Counted from the stretch's first letter, positions 53,587-63,912 are shown. The stretch is 64,000 bases of DNA from an uncultured Planctomycetaceae bacterium (GCA_937862885.1 CALMEE010000064.1:1-64000); one strand, 5' to 3'. Numbers and translations are program-made. Notes: generated by a model not told the origin, from the letters alone.

Positions 53587-53986
53587 AAAAATTTACAAAA
53601 TCCTCTTGAATCTCAAGTAGTCCATGATTCTACTTCAGCCATCGGAACATGGTCAACAATGTAACTGCAACGTCGCTAACGTTGACCATCAGTGAATCCG
53701 CCAGCATGGACATCGTTTACCCGAGTCATCTAGCATTTGACTCGTCTGGTGCTGTATATTCAGAATGGCTCCAGTAAATCAATTGGTGCCATTTTAATGC
53801 TTGCCGGGCCGCACTTCCCGGCAAAAATTGGGCAGGTGCGAGTTTAGGCTCCGCCAACGACCAACAAGCTTCCGATGTGATCGTTGTCGCCCTTAATCAC
53901 GTTGATCTGGGTTGTCCGTTGGTCGCGCGGTAACCGCGAACTGTAAAACACAACAAGATGTCCGTTTGGCCTCTGGCCATTGAGTC
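53587..53986. promoter_or_regulatory. divergent promoter region of phosphatase and histidine kinase
   Basis: 400 bp, no gene. A perfect 9-bp inverted repeat ATGGTCAAC...GTTGACCAT (53649-53657 and 53681-53689) lies 63 bp upstream of the phosphatase start. A GCCGGG/CCCGGC hairpin with 8-nt loop is at about 53803-53822. The first could be an operator or a leader hairpin. Confidence 0.4.
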
Positions 53987-55834
53987 ATGTCGTATCGTTC
54001 CATCAAAAAGATCCTTGGCGAGAATAGCCTGGAGTGGAAATGCCGTCTGTTATTTGGCGCGTCCATGTTTGTGCTGATCTCCAGCTCGTTCTACGCTGTT
54101 TCGCGCATCACCGAAAGTTTAGTTCGCGACAAGACGCGAGTTATCGCCAATGAGACGATCGCGACCGAATTCATGCGAATTCACATGGAAAAGCGCGCGA
54201 GCGAGAGTTCCGAATTATTTGAAGAGATTTCGCGTTACTTGGGGCAGTCGCCGCATCAAGTCCGCGCGGTCACGCTGGACGAAGAGGGTTTGCGCGATCA
54301 AATTAATTCGAAGTTGGTCAGCGAATTTGACGGCGCCGCCATTGTAGAATACTTGCGCCCAATTGCTGATCGCCTGAAAACCCTGCAGGACACGTATCAC
54401 GAAAAGTCCCAAAAGCCGTTCGGGACAGTAGCGGTCGACGAAGATCCCGCGGCAGACCGCGAGTTTCTATCGCTGAACTATTTGGGGAATTTCGGAGAAG
54501 ACTATTATGATGCGTACTTGCCCGGCAATGAATATGTCTTCTTCAAGCCGATTGTCTTTACGGAAGCTTGCATCGATTGTCACGGAGTCGGCCGCCGTAG
54601 CGATGCGGGTGGCCGCGTCATTCGCTTTGCTCCTGATGACCCGGATCGTACCGGGCCATCTATCTTTTTTCTTCGCTACTCGCTACCGATCAGTGAAGCT
54701 AATGCCGCCATCAATCGCAATCGCGCGATTCTGATTGCGGCGGCTATCATCACGGCATTTTTGGCGACGGCTGCACTGTATGTGATCATGCGCTATGTCA
54801 TTGTTAAACCTCTGCAACACTTGCGCTCCGTTAGCGAGGAAGTTAGTGAAGGCAATATGGACGTGCGTGCCGAGCTGCACACCGGGGACGAGTTCGAACA
54901 GCTATCGAAGTCCTTCAATCACATGCTCCGCTATTTATCCGATGCCCAAGCCGCACTGCAAAATGCCAACCAAGACCTTGACCGCAAAGTTGATGAACAA
55001 GCTCAATTGACTATGAAACTCTACGAACTCAACAAAGTCAAAAGCGAGTTTTTAGCCAGTATGAGCCACGAATTGCGAACGCCGCTCAACAGCATCATCG
55101 GTTTTTCGGAAGTTTTGGCTGGCTTAGGCCATCTCAACGAAAGACAGCGACGTTACGCCAATAATATTTTGAAATCCGGACGGTCGTTACTGGAACTGAT
55201 TAATGACATCCTGAGTTTGGCGACCCTCGAAACTGGCAAGGTTGAAGTCAATCCAACCGAGTTCTCCATTTTGTCACTCGCGGAAGAAGTCAAGACCATG
55301 ATTGGAAAAATGGCTGAGGATAAACGCATCGATATTCAAATTCGCTCCGAAGCAGCATCACCTATTGTCTTCCAAGATTCGATCAAAGTTCGCCAAATCA
55401 TCACCAATTTGTTTACGAACGCAGTCAAGTTCACTCCGGAAGGAGGGAGAGTACGCTTTACGCTGAAACAACTCGATGACGATTTCATCCAATTCGAGGT
55501 GGACGACACGGGCATCGGCATCCCGGAATGCGACCGCGAAATTATATTCGAGAAATTTCGGCAAGGAATTTCGGCCACTGGCGTCGACACGTTAACTCGA
55601 AAACACGAAGGAACGGGACTGGGACTTTCGATTGTCAAAGAACTGTGCGTGTTGCTCGGTGGAAAGGTGAGCTTGGACAGCGTTGTCGGCAAAGGCAGTA
55701 CGTTCTTCGTCATACTTCCAATTCGATACACACCCAAGTCCAACGACTTGGTCGATCGAATTTCGAGCGAAATGTCGACTCCCGGTGTCCAAGCCGACCT
55801 AGTTTTCTCGCAGCCAGCCGCTGAGACCAAATGA
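53987..55834 (+). CDS. sensor histidine kinase with heme-type (Tll0287-like) periplasmic domain
   Basis: 615 residues. TM1 (about 19-40), a periplasmic DUF3365/Tll0287-like domain with a c-type heme motif C195-I-D-C198-H199 (ACIDCHGVG), TM2 (about 245-268), HAMP (about 270-320: IVKPLQHLRSVSEEVSEGN), coiled coil, HisKA with H361 in SMSHELRTPLN, and HATPase with NLFTNAVKFTPEGG, VDDTGIGIPE and GTGLGLSI. It probably senses redox, NO or oxygen through heme, to be confirmed. No response regulator is adjacent; the orphan receiver near 14.5 kb is one possibility. Confidence 0.93.
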   Translation: MSYRSIKKILGENSLEWKCRLLFGASMFVLISSSFYAVSRITESLVRDKTRVIANETIATEFMRIHMEKRASESSELFEEISRYLGQSPHQVRAVTLDEEGLRDQINSKLVSEFDGAAIVEYLRPIADRLKTLQDTYHEKSQKPFGTVAVDEDPAADREFLSLNYLGNFGEDYYDAYLPGNEYVFFKPIVFTEACIDCHGVGRRSDAGGRVIRFAPDDPDRTGPSIFFLRYSLPISEANAAINRNRAILIAAAIITAFLATAALYVIMRYVIVKPLQHLRSVSEEVSEGNMDVRAELHTGDEFEQLSKSFNHMLRYLSDAQAALQNANQDLDRKVDEQAQLTMKLYELNKVKSEFLASMSHELRTPLNSIIGFSEVLAGLGHLNERQRRYANNILKSGRSLLELINDILSLATLETGKVEVNPTEFSILSLAEEVKTMIGKMAEDKRIDIQIRSEAASPIVFQDSIKVRQIITNLFTNAVKFTPEGGRVRFTLKQLDDDFIQFEVDDTGIGIPECDREIIFEKFRQGISATGVDTLTRKHEGTGLGLSIVKELCVLLGGKVSLDSVVGKGSTFFVILPIRYTPKSNDLVDRISSEMSTPGVQADLVFSQPAAETK

Positions 55835-56098
55835 ACCGAGCAGAAACTCAAGATTATGCGAAACGACTCGCTCCATTGAATTAGCACAACAGGTACTCGT
55901 GCACGGATAATCAACGGGTAAACGGTGTCGCACGCCTCGGTCGTTGGTCATCGGATGGGAGTATCGTCCCGATCTAAATACGGGTATAAAATGCGGGCAG
56001 TCCGAGAGCCGACCGTGCGCTTGCAGATGATTGGCGAAAAGTCTCGATAAGCATTCATTAAGTTCACGCAATTCCAATCCGTACGTTTTCTAAGTCTT

Positions 56099-56554
56099 AT
56101 GTCAAACTACGACGTTCATCTTTTCACCGACGGTGCTTGTAGCGGCAATCCGGGCCCAGGTGGCTGGGCCTTTATACTGCGCCACCTGCCAACGGGCAAA
56201 GAAGTCGAAAAAAGCGGTGCATCGACGCTGACCACCAACAATCGCATGGAACTCGAAGCCGTCGTTCAAGGTCTCAAGGCACTGAACCGAGCATGTCGGG
56301 TTGAGTTGTTCACCGACAGCACGTACGTTGGTAAAGGTATCAGTGAATGGATGACCAAATGGAAAAGAAATAATTGGAAACGCAAAGATGGCAATCGATG
56401 GGTGCCCGTCAAGAACGATGATTTGTGGCAACAACTTGATGAACTCATCTCAATGCATGATATCAAATACACAAAAGTCCTCGGACATAGCGGACATCCC
56501 GAAAATGAGCGGTGTGACGAATTAGCCGTGGCGGCTTACCAGGCCCTGCATTAG
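56099..56554 (+). CDS. rnhA: ribonuclease HI
   Basis: 151 residues. RNase HI cleaves the RNA strand of RNA-DNA hybrids. All catalytic acids are visible: Asp in LFTDGACSGNPGPGGWAF, Glu in TNNRMELEAVVQGL, Asp in ELFTDSTYV, and the C-terminal HSGHPENERCDELA (His and Asp). Length is typical. It precedes recG by 43 bp on the same strand, so co-transcription is possible. Confidence 0.95.
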   Translation: MSNYDVHLFTDGACSGNPGPGGWAFILRHLPTGKEVEKSGASTLTTNNRMELEAVVQGLKALNRACRVELFTDSTYVGKGISEWMTKWKRNNWKRKDGNRWVPVKNDDLWQQLDELISMHDIKYTKVLGHSGHPENERCDELAVAAYQALH

Positions 56555-56597
56555 CCGACGGTCGCCATGGATGTGATTTACTCTCGATTGAAATGCC

Positions 56598-58730
56598 ATG
56601 CCTCATCCAAAGCACCGATATCAAGAGTTATTTGAGCAAGTCCAATTCCTGAAAGGAGTCGGGCCAGATCGAGCTGAGCTGTTGCACAAACTCGGAATTC
56701 ATCAAACCCTCGATCTGCTCTTCTTTTTCCCCAAGCGTTATGAGGACTTCAGCAATCTATCTACGCCGACGCAAGTTCACACCGATGTCAGTTCGACTTC
56801 TGTAGGTACCGTAGTGGACGTGGACGTCAATTATTCACGGTCTGGGAAACTCATCATCACCGCACTGATTGAGTTGAAATCGCCAAGCCAAGACCCCAGC
56901 CTTCGGCCAGTGAACCTGTCGGCGACTTGGTTCAACCTCGATTACCTTGCCACGAAATTAGTTCCCGGACAGACGGTTACTTTACAAGGTGTGATTCGAC
57001 AAGACGAGGATCGGTTTGTCATGACACAACCCAAGATTTCTTGGTCGAATTCTCTCGACTTGGCTGGATCTTGTGGTTTGCTACCCGTCTATGCCTTGAC
57101 CGAAGGAATAAACCAAGATCGAATGCGCAAGATCATAAAAGCAGTCGTTGAAGAATACACAGAATTGCTAGACGAGGTTTTCCCGCTTGCGTTTTTGCAG
57201 CAGCATGAGTTGCCAGGCATTCATCAAGCGGTTCGACAAATCCATTTGCCCCTTGATCAAACTCAATTGGACGCTGCGCAGCGTCGTTTGATTTTTCAGG
57301 AGTTATTCGTACAGCAACTCGCCCTGGCTATGCGACGGCGACGGCATGAAATGCTGCAGTCGGCTCCACAGATCTCATTGACGCCTGTCATCAAAAGCCG
57401 CATTCTCAATCGTTTTCCGTTTGAGTTGACTGCTTCTCAATTGCAGGCAATTGACGAAATCGCCGCCGACATGAATCGCCCGATTCCCATGAACCGCTTG
57501 CTGCATGGCGAAGTGGGGAGCGGGAAAACGGCGGTGGCCACGTTCGCAATTTTGCAAGCGGTTGCGCAAGGATTTCAGGCCGTCATGATGGCCCCAACCG
57601 AAATATTGGTCGAGCAACATTTGGAAAAACTGAATCAATGGCTGGCTGGAAGCCGCGTCCACGTGGAAGCGTGGACGGGTTCGCTGACCGATCGACAACG
57701 GTTGATCACGGCATCGCACCTGCGGGAAGGCAAAACGTCCGTCCTTGTGGGAACCCAAGCGCTGTTGCACGCTGACTTGGAATTCGCCAACTTGGGGCTG
57801 GTCGTGATTGATGAGCAACACAAGTTTGGTGTACGTCAACGCGCAAGACTTCGCTCAATCGGAGGGAGTGACCCGCACTATTTGGTGATGACGGCAACGC
57901 CGATACCCAGATCCATTTCGATGACGCTCTTCGGCGATTTAGACGTTTCAGTATTACAACGGCAAATCAACTCGAGCATTGCAGTTAATACGTATTTCGG
58001 CAGCGAAAATCAGCGTGAGCAATGGTGGAGCTTCTTTCGCAAAAAGCTTCAGGAAGGTCGGCAAGGATACGTTATTGCTCCCTGGGTCGATAGCGAGAAA
58101 GAAGGACAGGCCAGTGCCGAACATCTCTTCGAAAGGCTCACCAATGGGCCGCTTGAGGCATTTCGCGTTGACTTGCTGCATGGGCGGATGAAATCGCAGG
58201 AGAAAATTCAAGTCATCCATGCTTTTGCTCGCGGGCACACGCAAGTACTGGTTGCCACCGGAGTCGTTGAAGTTGGCATTGACGTCCCCAATGCAACGGT
58301 CATGACAATCGAGTCCGCAGAGCGTTTTGGTTTGTCCCAATTGCACCAATTGCGAGGTCGCGTTGCGCGGGGTTGTTATCCCGGGTTTGTCTGTGCATTC
58401 CCTTCTCCGCAAGCAGTGCTGAACGACCCCGAGGGCCTTACGGAGCGCAGGTTGCAGGCCTTTGTGAATTGCACAGACGGTTTTGAGTTGGCCGAAATCG
58501 ATATGCAACTACGTGGCCCAGGTGATTTCTTCAGCGACAAACAACATGGATTTCCAACCTTAAGAATCGCTGATGTGACCCGCGATCAACGGATCTTGTT
58601 TGAGGCCAGGGATGTCGCGCGGGAATTAAGTCAGGCTGATCCGAATTTAGAAAATCCAGATTTCGAAAAACTGCGAAGGATGGTCGTGGTCCGCTACGGG
58701 CAAGCACTCGAATTGAGCGACGTCGGCTAG
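56598..58730 (+). CDS. recG: ATP-dependent DNA helicase RecG
   Basis: RecG (710 residues) remodels stalled forks and branched DNA. N-terminal wedge domain starts with VQFLKGVGPDRAELLHKLGI. Helicase motifs: LLHGEVGSGKTAVA (Walker A), MMAPTEILVEQH (Ia), VLVGTQALLH, DEQHKFGVRQR (II, DEQH), MTATPIPRS (III), and motifs V-VI with VLVATGVVEVGIDVPNATVM and HQLRGRVARG. Length is normal for the family. It follows rnhA; both act on R-loops and replication intermediates. Confidence 0.95.
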   Translation: MPHPKHRYQELFEQVQFLKGVGPDRAELLHKLGIHQTLDLLFFFPKRYEDFSNLSTPTQVHTDVSSTSVGTVVDVDVNYSRSGKLIITALIELKSPSQDPSLRPVNLSATWFNLDYLATKLVPGQTVTLQGVIRQDEDRFVMTQPKISWSNSLDLAGSCGLLPVYALTEGINQDRMRKIIKAVVEEYTELLDEVFPLAFLQQHELPGIHQAVRQIHLPLDQTQLDAAQRRLIFQELFVQQLALAMRRRRHEMLQSAPQISLTPVIKSRILNRFPFELTASQLQAIDEIAADMNRPIPMNRLLHGEVGSGKTAVATFAILQAVAQGFQAVMMAPTEILVEQHLEKLNQWLAGSRVHVEAWTGSLTDRQRLITASHLREGKTSVLVGTQALLHADLEFANLGLVVIDEQHKFGVRQRARLRSIGGSDPHYLVMTATPIPRSISMTLFGDLDVSVLQRQINSSIAVNTYFGSENQREQWWSFFRKKLQEGRQGYVIAPWVDSEKEGQASAEHLFERLTNGPLEAFRVDLLHGRMKSQEKIQVIHAFARGHTQVLVATGVVEVGIDVPNATVMTIESAERFGLSQLHQLRGRVARGCYPGFVCAFPSPQAVLNDPEGLTERRLQAFVNCTDGFELAEIDMQLRGPGDFFSDKQHGFPTLRIADVTRDQRILFEARDVARELSQADPNLENPDFEKLRRMVVVRYGQALELSDVG

Positions 58731-59048
58731 TCGGCGAAACTGGGATTAAGACCATTTGCTCGCGGCAGGCGAAATCGGCTACTCTCGAAATCTGTCGTGA
58801 CCGGAAGTTTCTGGCTTGGGCCGCGATTGGGGATAATGTTCAATTTCGATTGCGAAAAAGCGAAGATATGCTTAAACTAACAGGCTTTTACCCTTGTAAG
58901 TATTCGACCGTTTGTCTGCGCGCTCAATAGTTATCGTTTTGCTAATCGACAATGTCCCGCAACCTCGAAAGGTTAGGGGTGCTCTTTTCTTGGCTGGGTT
59001 GGTCAGCGGAGCGCCGTTTGGTTTAAGAATGTACTTGTATAAGAACTC
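58731..59048. other. intergenic, no gene seen
   Basis: 318 bp between recG and the first metallophosphoesterase. No reading frame of note; the promoter for the following three-gene run (two phosphoesterases, yidC) is probably here. Confidence 0.35.
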
Positions 59049-59816
59049 ATGAATAGCTCGAAACTCGCCATCATTAGCGACGTTCACGCAAATCTGGAAG
59101 CGTTGCAATCTGTCCTTGAAGACATTGGCGCACAGAATATCAAAGATATCTATTGTTTGGGCGATATCATTGGCTACGGTCCCAACCCGATTGAGTGTAT
59201 TGATTTGGTCATGGAAAAATGCACGCGAACGATCTTGGGTAATCATGATCAAGCTGTGATCTTTGATCCGGAGGGTTTTAATCCGGTGGCATTGAGGGCC
59301 ATCTTTTGGACGCGAGATCAGATGGAACAGAACATCGGCGGCACAACCAAATCCGACCAGCGATGGGATTTTATTGGCGAGCTTCCCAGACGGATTGACG
59401 AGGGCACGAATTTGTTCGTGCATGGGTCGCCCAGAGATCCCACGAACGAATATGTGTTTCCCGAATACGTTTACGATCGAGATCGACTAGAGCAGATGTT
59501 TCGCCGTTTCGAACTGTATTGCTTTCATGGTCACACGCATATCCCAGGTATAATTACTGAGTCGGGAAAATTTTTGGCTCCCGAGGACGTTGGATACATT
59601 TACAAGCTCAATCAGGAAAAGGCGTTGATCAATGTGGGTAGCGTTGGTCAACCGCGAGACGAGGATCCTCGAGCCTGTTATGTCGTGCTGCAACGAGATG
59701 AGAAGATTGTTGAGTATCGCCGCGTGAAGTACGACATTGACACGACCAGAAATAAGATCTATGGCATACCGAGTTTAGATAATATGTTGGGTGACCGTCT
59801 GAACCGCGGTAACTAA
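59049..59816 (+). CDS. metallophosphoesterase, YfcE/MJ0936-like (copy 1)
   Basis: 255-residue calcineurin-like phosphoesterase. Metal-site motifs: IISDVHANLEAL (DxH), YCLGDIIGYGPNP (GD), TILGNHDQA (GNHD), and FHGHTHIPG (GHTH). HGSP at about 119 is the remaining metal His. Likely cleaves a phosphodiester or a nucleotide; the specific substrate is unknown. It has a close tandem paralogue 18 bp downstream and yidC after that, all on the plus strand. Confidence 0.9.
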   Translation: MNSSKLAIISDVHANLEALQSVLEDIGAQNIKDIYCLGDIIGYGPNPIECIDLVMEKCTRTILGNHDQAVIFDPEGFNPVALRAIFWTRDQMEQNIGGTTKSDQRWDFIGELPRRIDEGTNLFVHGSPRDPTNEYVFPEYVYDRDRLEQMFRRFELYCFHGHTHIPGIITESGKFLAPEDVGYIYKLNQEKALINVGSVGQPRDEDPRACYVVLQRDEKIVEYRRVKYDIDTTRNKIYGIPSLDNMLGDRLNRGN

Positions 59817-59834
59817 CATGAGGAGTATCGCGCA

Positions 59835-60581
59835 TTGAGTCGCCGCGCAATCATTTCTGATATTCATGGGAACTTGGAAGCTCTGCAAGCCGTGCTGGCC
59901 GACATCCGGCAGCAGCAGACCGACTCGATCTATTGCTTGGGCGATATCGTAGGCTATGGCCCCAACCCATGCGAATGCGTCGATTTGTGTAGAGAATTCG
60001 ATGTTTGTTTGTTGGGCAATCATGACAATGGTGCACTCTTCGATCCAGAGGGCTTCAGCGCGGGTGCCGAACGAGCCATTTTTTGGACACGTGCCCAACT
60101 TGAGCATTCAGGCCCGGAGTCAGCCCAAGCGAGGTGGTCATTTCTTGCGAAACTGCCGCGCACGATTCGCGAGGGGCAGACCATGTTTGTGCACGGCTCA
60201 CCGCGCAGCCCGTTAAACGAATATGTTTTTCCGGAAGACGTGTTCAATGAGCGTAAAATGAGCCGAATTTTTGGCTACATCCAACGATTTTGCTTTCAAG
60301 GTCACACCCACGTGCCAGGCGTGTTCACGGAAAAACGCCGTTATTTGTCGCCTCACGATCTGGACGATTTTTATGATCTCGGTGAAGAAAAAGTCATGGT
60401 CAATGTTGGCAGTGTGGGACAACCGAGAGACAATGACCCGAGAAGCTGTTACGTTATTCTAGATAACAAGCGCATTGAGTTTCGCCGAGTTGAATACGCT
60501 GTTGAAGTCACCCGCAAGAAAATTCTGGAAAACCCCGAACTCGACGATTTCCTCGGCGACCGATTGTTAGAAGGCAGATAA
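59835..60581 (+). CDS. metallophosphoesterase paralogue (copy 2)
   Basis: 248 residues, clearly homologous to the preceding gene ([69 protein letters not shown]). The start is TTG 59835 with AGGAG 10 bp upstream; no ATG fits. All metal ligands are kept, so both copies seem active. Probably arose by tandem duplication. Next to yidC by 10 bp. Confidence 0.9.
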   Translation: MSRRAIISDIHGNLEALQAVLADIRQQQTDSIYCLGDIVGYGPNPCECVDLCREFDVCLLGNHDNGALFDPEGFSAGAERAIFWTRAQLEHSGPESAQARWSFLAKLPRTIREGQTMFVHGSPRSPLNEYVFPEDVFNERKMSRIFGYIQRFCFQGHTHVPGVFTEKRRYLSPHDLDDFYDLGEEKVMVNVGSVGQPRDNDPRSCYVILDNKRIEFRRVEYAVEVTRKKILENPELDDFLGDRLLEGR

Positions 60582-60591
60582 TTGAAAGACT

Positions 60592-63048
60592 ATGGAACGA
60601 CGCAAAGGTTCTTTTTTGCTTTATGCAGCATTGATTTTTCTAGGCTTGCTCTTATTTCAGAGCATGTTTCCGCCACCTCAGCAACCTGATCAGGCAAAGG
60701 CTGATGCCGAGAATCAAGATCAAGTAGAGAGACTCGCTGATGACCCATTGAACCGAGCAGACGGCGGCGCAGTTGAAGCGGATGAAACCCAAGTGGCGCT
60801 AAACGACACGGCAACGGACGACGTCGAAGCCGTTCAGGATGAACATGATCTTAAGGCGGAAGCTTTAGCCAACGAACCAACGAGGTTTTTCACCATTGGC
60901 CAATTCGACGCGAATGGATTGTACAAAAATGTCGTAACTTTGTGCAATCAAGGCGCGGCCGTGAGGCGAGTTGAGCTTAACTCGCGTCGGCCCAACGGCA
61001 AATTTCTTTACCGCGATTTGGAAACGGATAGCGCCTACATCGGTCATTTGGAACTGTCGAATAGCCTTCCGTCAGGTGCCCAGATCAATGTGGTTGTGCC
61101 CGGAACTCCAGCCAGCGAAGCCGGACTTCGTGCAGGTGATGTGATCACGCATGCCGCCGGCGAACCGATTGGGCGGGCAGATCAGCTCGATGAAGTATTG
61201 CATAGAACGAAACCAGGACGCGAGATCACGATTGGTTTTATCCGCGATGGCCAAGAGTTATCCGCCAATGTGACGACAACCGAAATACCGCTGACGCTAA
61301 TTGGCGTGCCGCAAGAGCCACATCTCAATTCCCCCGAAGAATTTTATCAACCGTTTCAGATTTCGCTCTACGTCCAGAAAGGTGGCGTATTCGATGTTTG
61401 GCCAGAGCTGGACGCTACGTTGCGCGGGGGCATGTGGGAGTCCGATGTGCGTGGCCAAGATGAAGTTCGTTTTAAACGCGTGATTTCACGCAATCAACTC
61501 AAGTCACTGGAGATCGAAGGCCCAATTGAAATCACGAAGATCTATCGCGCCGCGAAAGATGATCCTAGCAAGCCAAAGCACGAGAACTACAACTTCCATC
61601 TCGATATCGAAATACGCAACTTGGGCTCTGCTCCGCAACCCGTCAATTTGGAGATCGTCGGTCCTACCAGAACGTCGATCGAGGGGTGGTGGTACCAACA
61701 CAAAATCCACGGTCGCTCCTCCGCTATTTTTTCTGCGGCGGGTGCGCGAGACATCGTTGTCAGTACAAAAGGGATGCCGTTTAGTTTCTGGGGTGGCCCG
61801 GAAATCGTGAAAAAACAGCTCTCGGATCGCTACACCTATATCATCGATCCAGCGAAAGACCAGTTGGGACGCACCATTCAGTTTGCGGCCGTCGATACCC
61901 ATTACTTCACCATGGCTCTAATTCCGGAAAATGAATTGGGCACGCAAGAGTTTGTTTGTTTCAACGGTTATGCTCGCCCCGTTATTCCAATTCCTGCGGA
62001 AACGAAGTATCAACGTCTCACCGATTTGACGTTTCAACTTTTTTCCGATTCCATCGTGCTCAACAGCAGCACCGAAGATTCCGAAAACGTCTTTCGTCAG
62101 TCATTCAAGGTGTTTGCGGGGCCAAAGGTCAGTTATGTTTTAGACGAACATGGCTTGTCCGACTGCCGCACCTTCGGTTGGTTTGCCGTTTTCTCGAAGC
62201 CGCTAATTTGGTTGCTGGGACTCTTCTATTCGATTATTCCAAACTATGGAATTGCCATCATCTTGTTAACAGTGCTGGTGCGGTTAGCCATGATGCCAAT
62301 CAGCCGCCGCGCAGCCAAAAGCGCGCTAATGATGCAGGCGTTGCAACCCGAAATGAAGAAAATAACTGAGAAATACAAAGACGATTTCCAAAAGCGGGGT
62401 GAGGCACAAAATGCATTATTGAAAAAATACAATTGCCATCCGTTAGGCGGGTGCATGTTGATGTTCGTCCAATTGCCGATCTTTATCGGCCTGTACCGGG
62501 GATTGTCGGTCGATATTGGCCTACGCGATAAGCCCTTGATTCCGGGATTGAATTGGTGCAGCGACTTAGCGGGACCTGATCAGCTCTTCTATTGGAAGAA
62601 TTGGGGGCTATCGTTCTTATTTGATGAGGCAGGTTGGTTGGGACCTTATTTCAACATCTTACCCTTGGTAACGGTTGTGCTATTCCTGATCCAACAAAAG
62701 CTGTTTACACCGCCGCCAACCGATGACCAGCAGCGGATGATGCAAAAAATGATGACGTTCATGATGTTGTTCATGGGCGTGCTGTTTTTCAAAGTCTCCA
62801 GCGGACTTTGTATCTATTTCATTACGTCAAGCATCTGGGGCATCGTTGAACGGCAACTCATCCCAAAACCAAAACTTCCGGAGCACCTTACAAAAAACAT
62901 CAGTGCTGACGATATTTTGGAAGGTGTGACACAAGAGGTCAAATCAACGGGTGCGGCCTACACAAGTGAGAACAAACAACTTGATGAACGCCGTCGACTG
63001 GCCAGGGAGCGTAACCGCCGCCTGAAAGAAAAGGACGCCAAGAAATAG
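60592..63048 (+). CDS. yidC: membrane protein insertase YidC with inserted PDZ domain
   Basis: 818 residues, longer than E. coli YidC (548). N-terminal TM (about 8-25: LLYAALIFLGLLLFQ) and a periplasmic acidic linker come first. A PDZ-like domain lies at about 160-235 (VVVPGTPASEAGLRAGDVITHAAGEPI, PGREITIGFIRDG). The periplasmic beta-super-sandwich follows (about 240-520). The conserved insertase core starts near 540: PNYGIAIILLTVLVRLAMMP, then SALMMQALQPEMKKITEKYK, CMLMFVQLPIFIGLYRGL, and KMMTFMMLFMGVLFFKVSSG. The insertase grooves look intact. No SD lies before ATG 60592, but it follows the phosphoesterase stop by 10 bp. The basic tail (RRRLARERNRRLKEK) may contact ribosomes. Confidence 0.92.
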   Translation: MERRKGSFLLYAALIFLGLLLFQSMFPPPQQPDQAKADAENQDQVERLADDPLNRADGGAVEADETQVALNDTATDDVEAVQDEHDLKAEALANEPTRFFTIGQFDANGLYKNVVTLCNQGAAVRRVELNSRRPNGKFLYRDLETDSAYIGHLELSNSLPSGAQINVVVPGTPASEAGLRAGDVITHAAGEPIGRADQLDEVLHRTKPGREITIGFIRDGQELSANVTTTEIPLTLIGVPQEPHLNSPEEFYQPFQISLYVQKGGVFDVWPELDATLRGGMWESDVRGQDEVRFKRVISRNQLKSLEIEGPIEITKIYRAAKDDPSKPKHENYNFHLDIEIRNLGSAPQPVNLEIVGPTRTSIEGWWYQHKIHGRSSAIFSAAGARDIVVSTKGMPFSFWGGPEIVKKQLSDRYTYIIDPAKDQLGRTIQFAAVDTHYFTMALIPENELGTQEFVCFNGYARPVIPIPAETKYQRLTDLTFQLFSDSIVLNSSTEDSENVFRQSFKVFAGPKVSYVLDEHGLSDCRTFGWFAVFSKPLIWLLGLFYSIIPNYGIAIILLTVLVRLAMMPISRRAAKSALMMQALQPEMKKITEKYKDDFQKRGEAQNALLKKYNCHPLGGCMLMFVQLPIFIGLYRGLSVDIGLRDKPLIPGLNWCSDLAGPDQLFYWKNWGLSFLFDEAGWLGPYFNILPLVTVVLFLIQQKLFTPPPTDDQQRMMQKMMTFMMLFMGVLFFKVSSGLCIYFITSSIWGIVERQLIPKPKLPEHLTKNISADDILEGVTQEVKSTGAAYTSENKQLDERRRLARERNRRLKEKDAKK

Positions 63049-63912
63049 GCGTTCAATATCTCGTAATGTCAAGTTAACCATACCCGCGTACGACGTGCAC
63101 CGTTTCCGCAGCGTCGAATTGCAACCTCGGTCGCCCGTTCAGCGCTGAAACGTTGGGCAAACAGTCCTTATCGTCGACGCATATTCTCAATGAGCGAAAA
63201 CAAAAGGCTTGTTTCACATTGCCGAACAGCGCTAATATGCAGCGTGAACGAATCACTTGGAACATTTCATTCGCAATTTTGGTAAAAGGCGAACGTTGTT
63301 TGGACTTGTCCGACGGGCAATCCATCTCCAGATGACCCCGAATGACGTGTCAACTTGCGCGGGTTATTTTTGACCTGCGACTTGTGCGTTGCTCGGTTCG
63401 TCGCATTGGTATTGGCGGCTGTTTTTGGGCGCCGTGATTCAGTCGAGCTTGAAATGTTTTGGCTACGCTCAACCTTCACGGTTGTGACTTCATCAGCCAA
63501 TTCCATGTTTTTCAGCCAAAGTTCAACGAGGCGGCTAATGTGGTTAACTCCACTGCGCGTCTTGGTGGCTGCTGCTGCGGAAACATGTCGATTGTAACTC
63601 ATGTGTTCGTTAACTCCATTTAAAGTTGCGCGAGTGTCGGGACAAGATTCTGCTCAACTCGATGGCTGGTCGCGGAATCTCGATGTTTAAACTTGTTCCG
63701 ATTGTCCGGGTGGATCTGGACAAGTCTGGTCAAGCGAAGAAAGCTTTTGCAAAACTTTGGTTTGCCAGCGGTCGGCTAGCAAATCGCGTTGACCCGCTAC
63801 ATTGCTGGTTTTAGAATTTGTAGAACTCGGCGCAAGGCGGAACATTTATTCCAATGGCAGTTCATGTATTCCAAAACTCAGGTAATTCTGCGATTGATAC
63901 CGATGCAGCAGA
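63049..63912. other. intergenic, no gene supported
   Basis: 864 bp downstream of yidC. Several frames of 60-110 codons exist (for example 63267-63602 minus and 63626-63814 plus). None shows conserved motifs, and their composition looks random. No jag/khpB gene, the common neighbour of yidC, is present in this part. Confidence 0.4.

Noticed and set aside
57954-58508. 184-codon minus ORF
   Set aside because: Shadow within recG, which shows uninterrupted helicase motifs.
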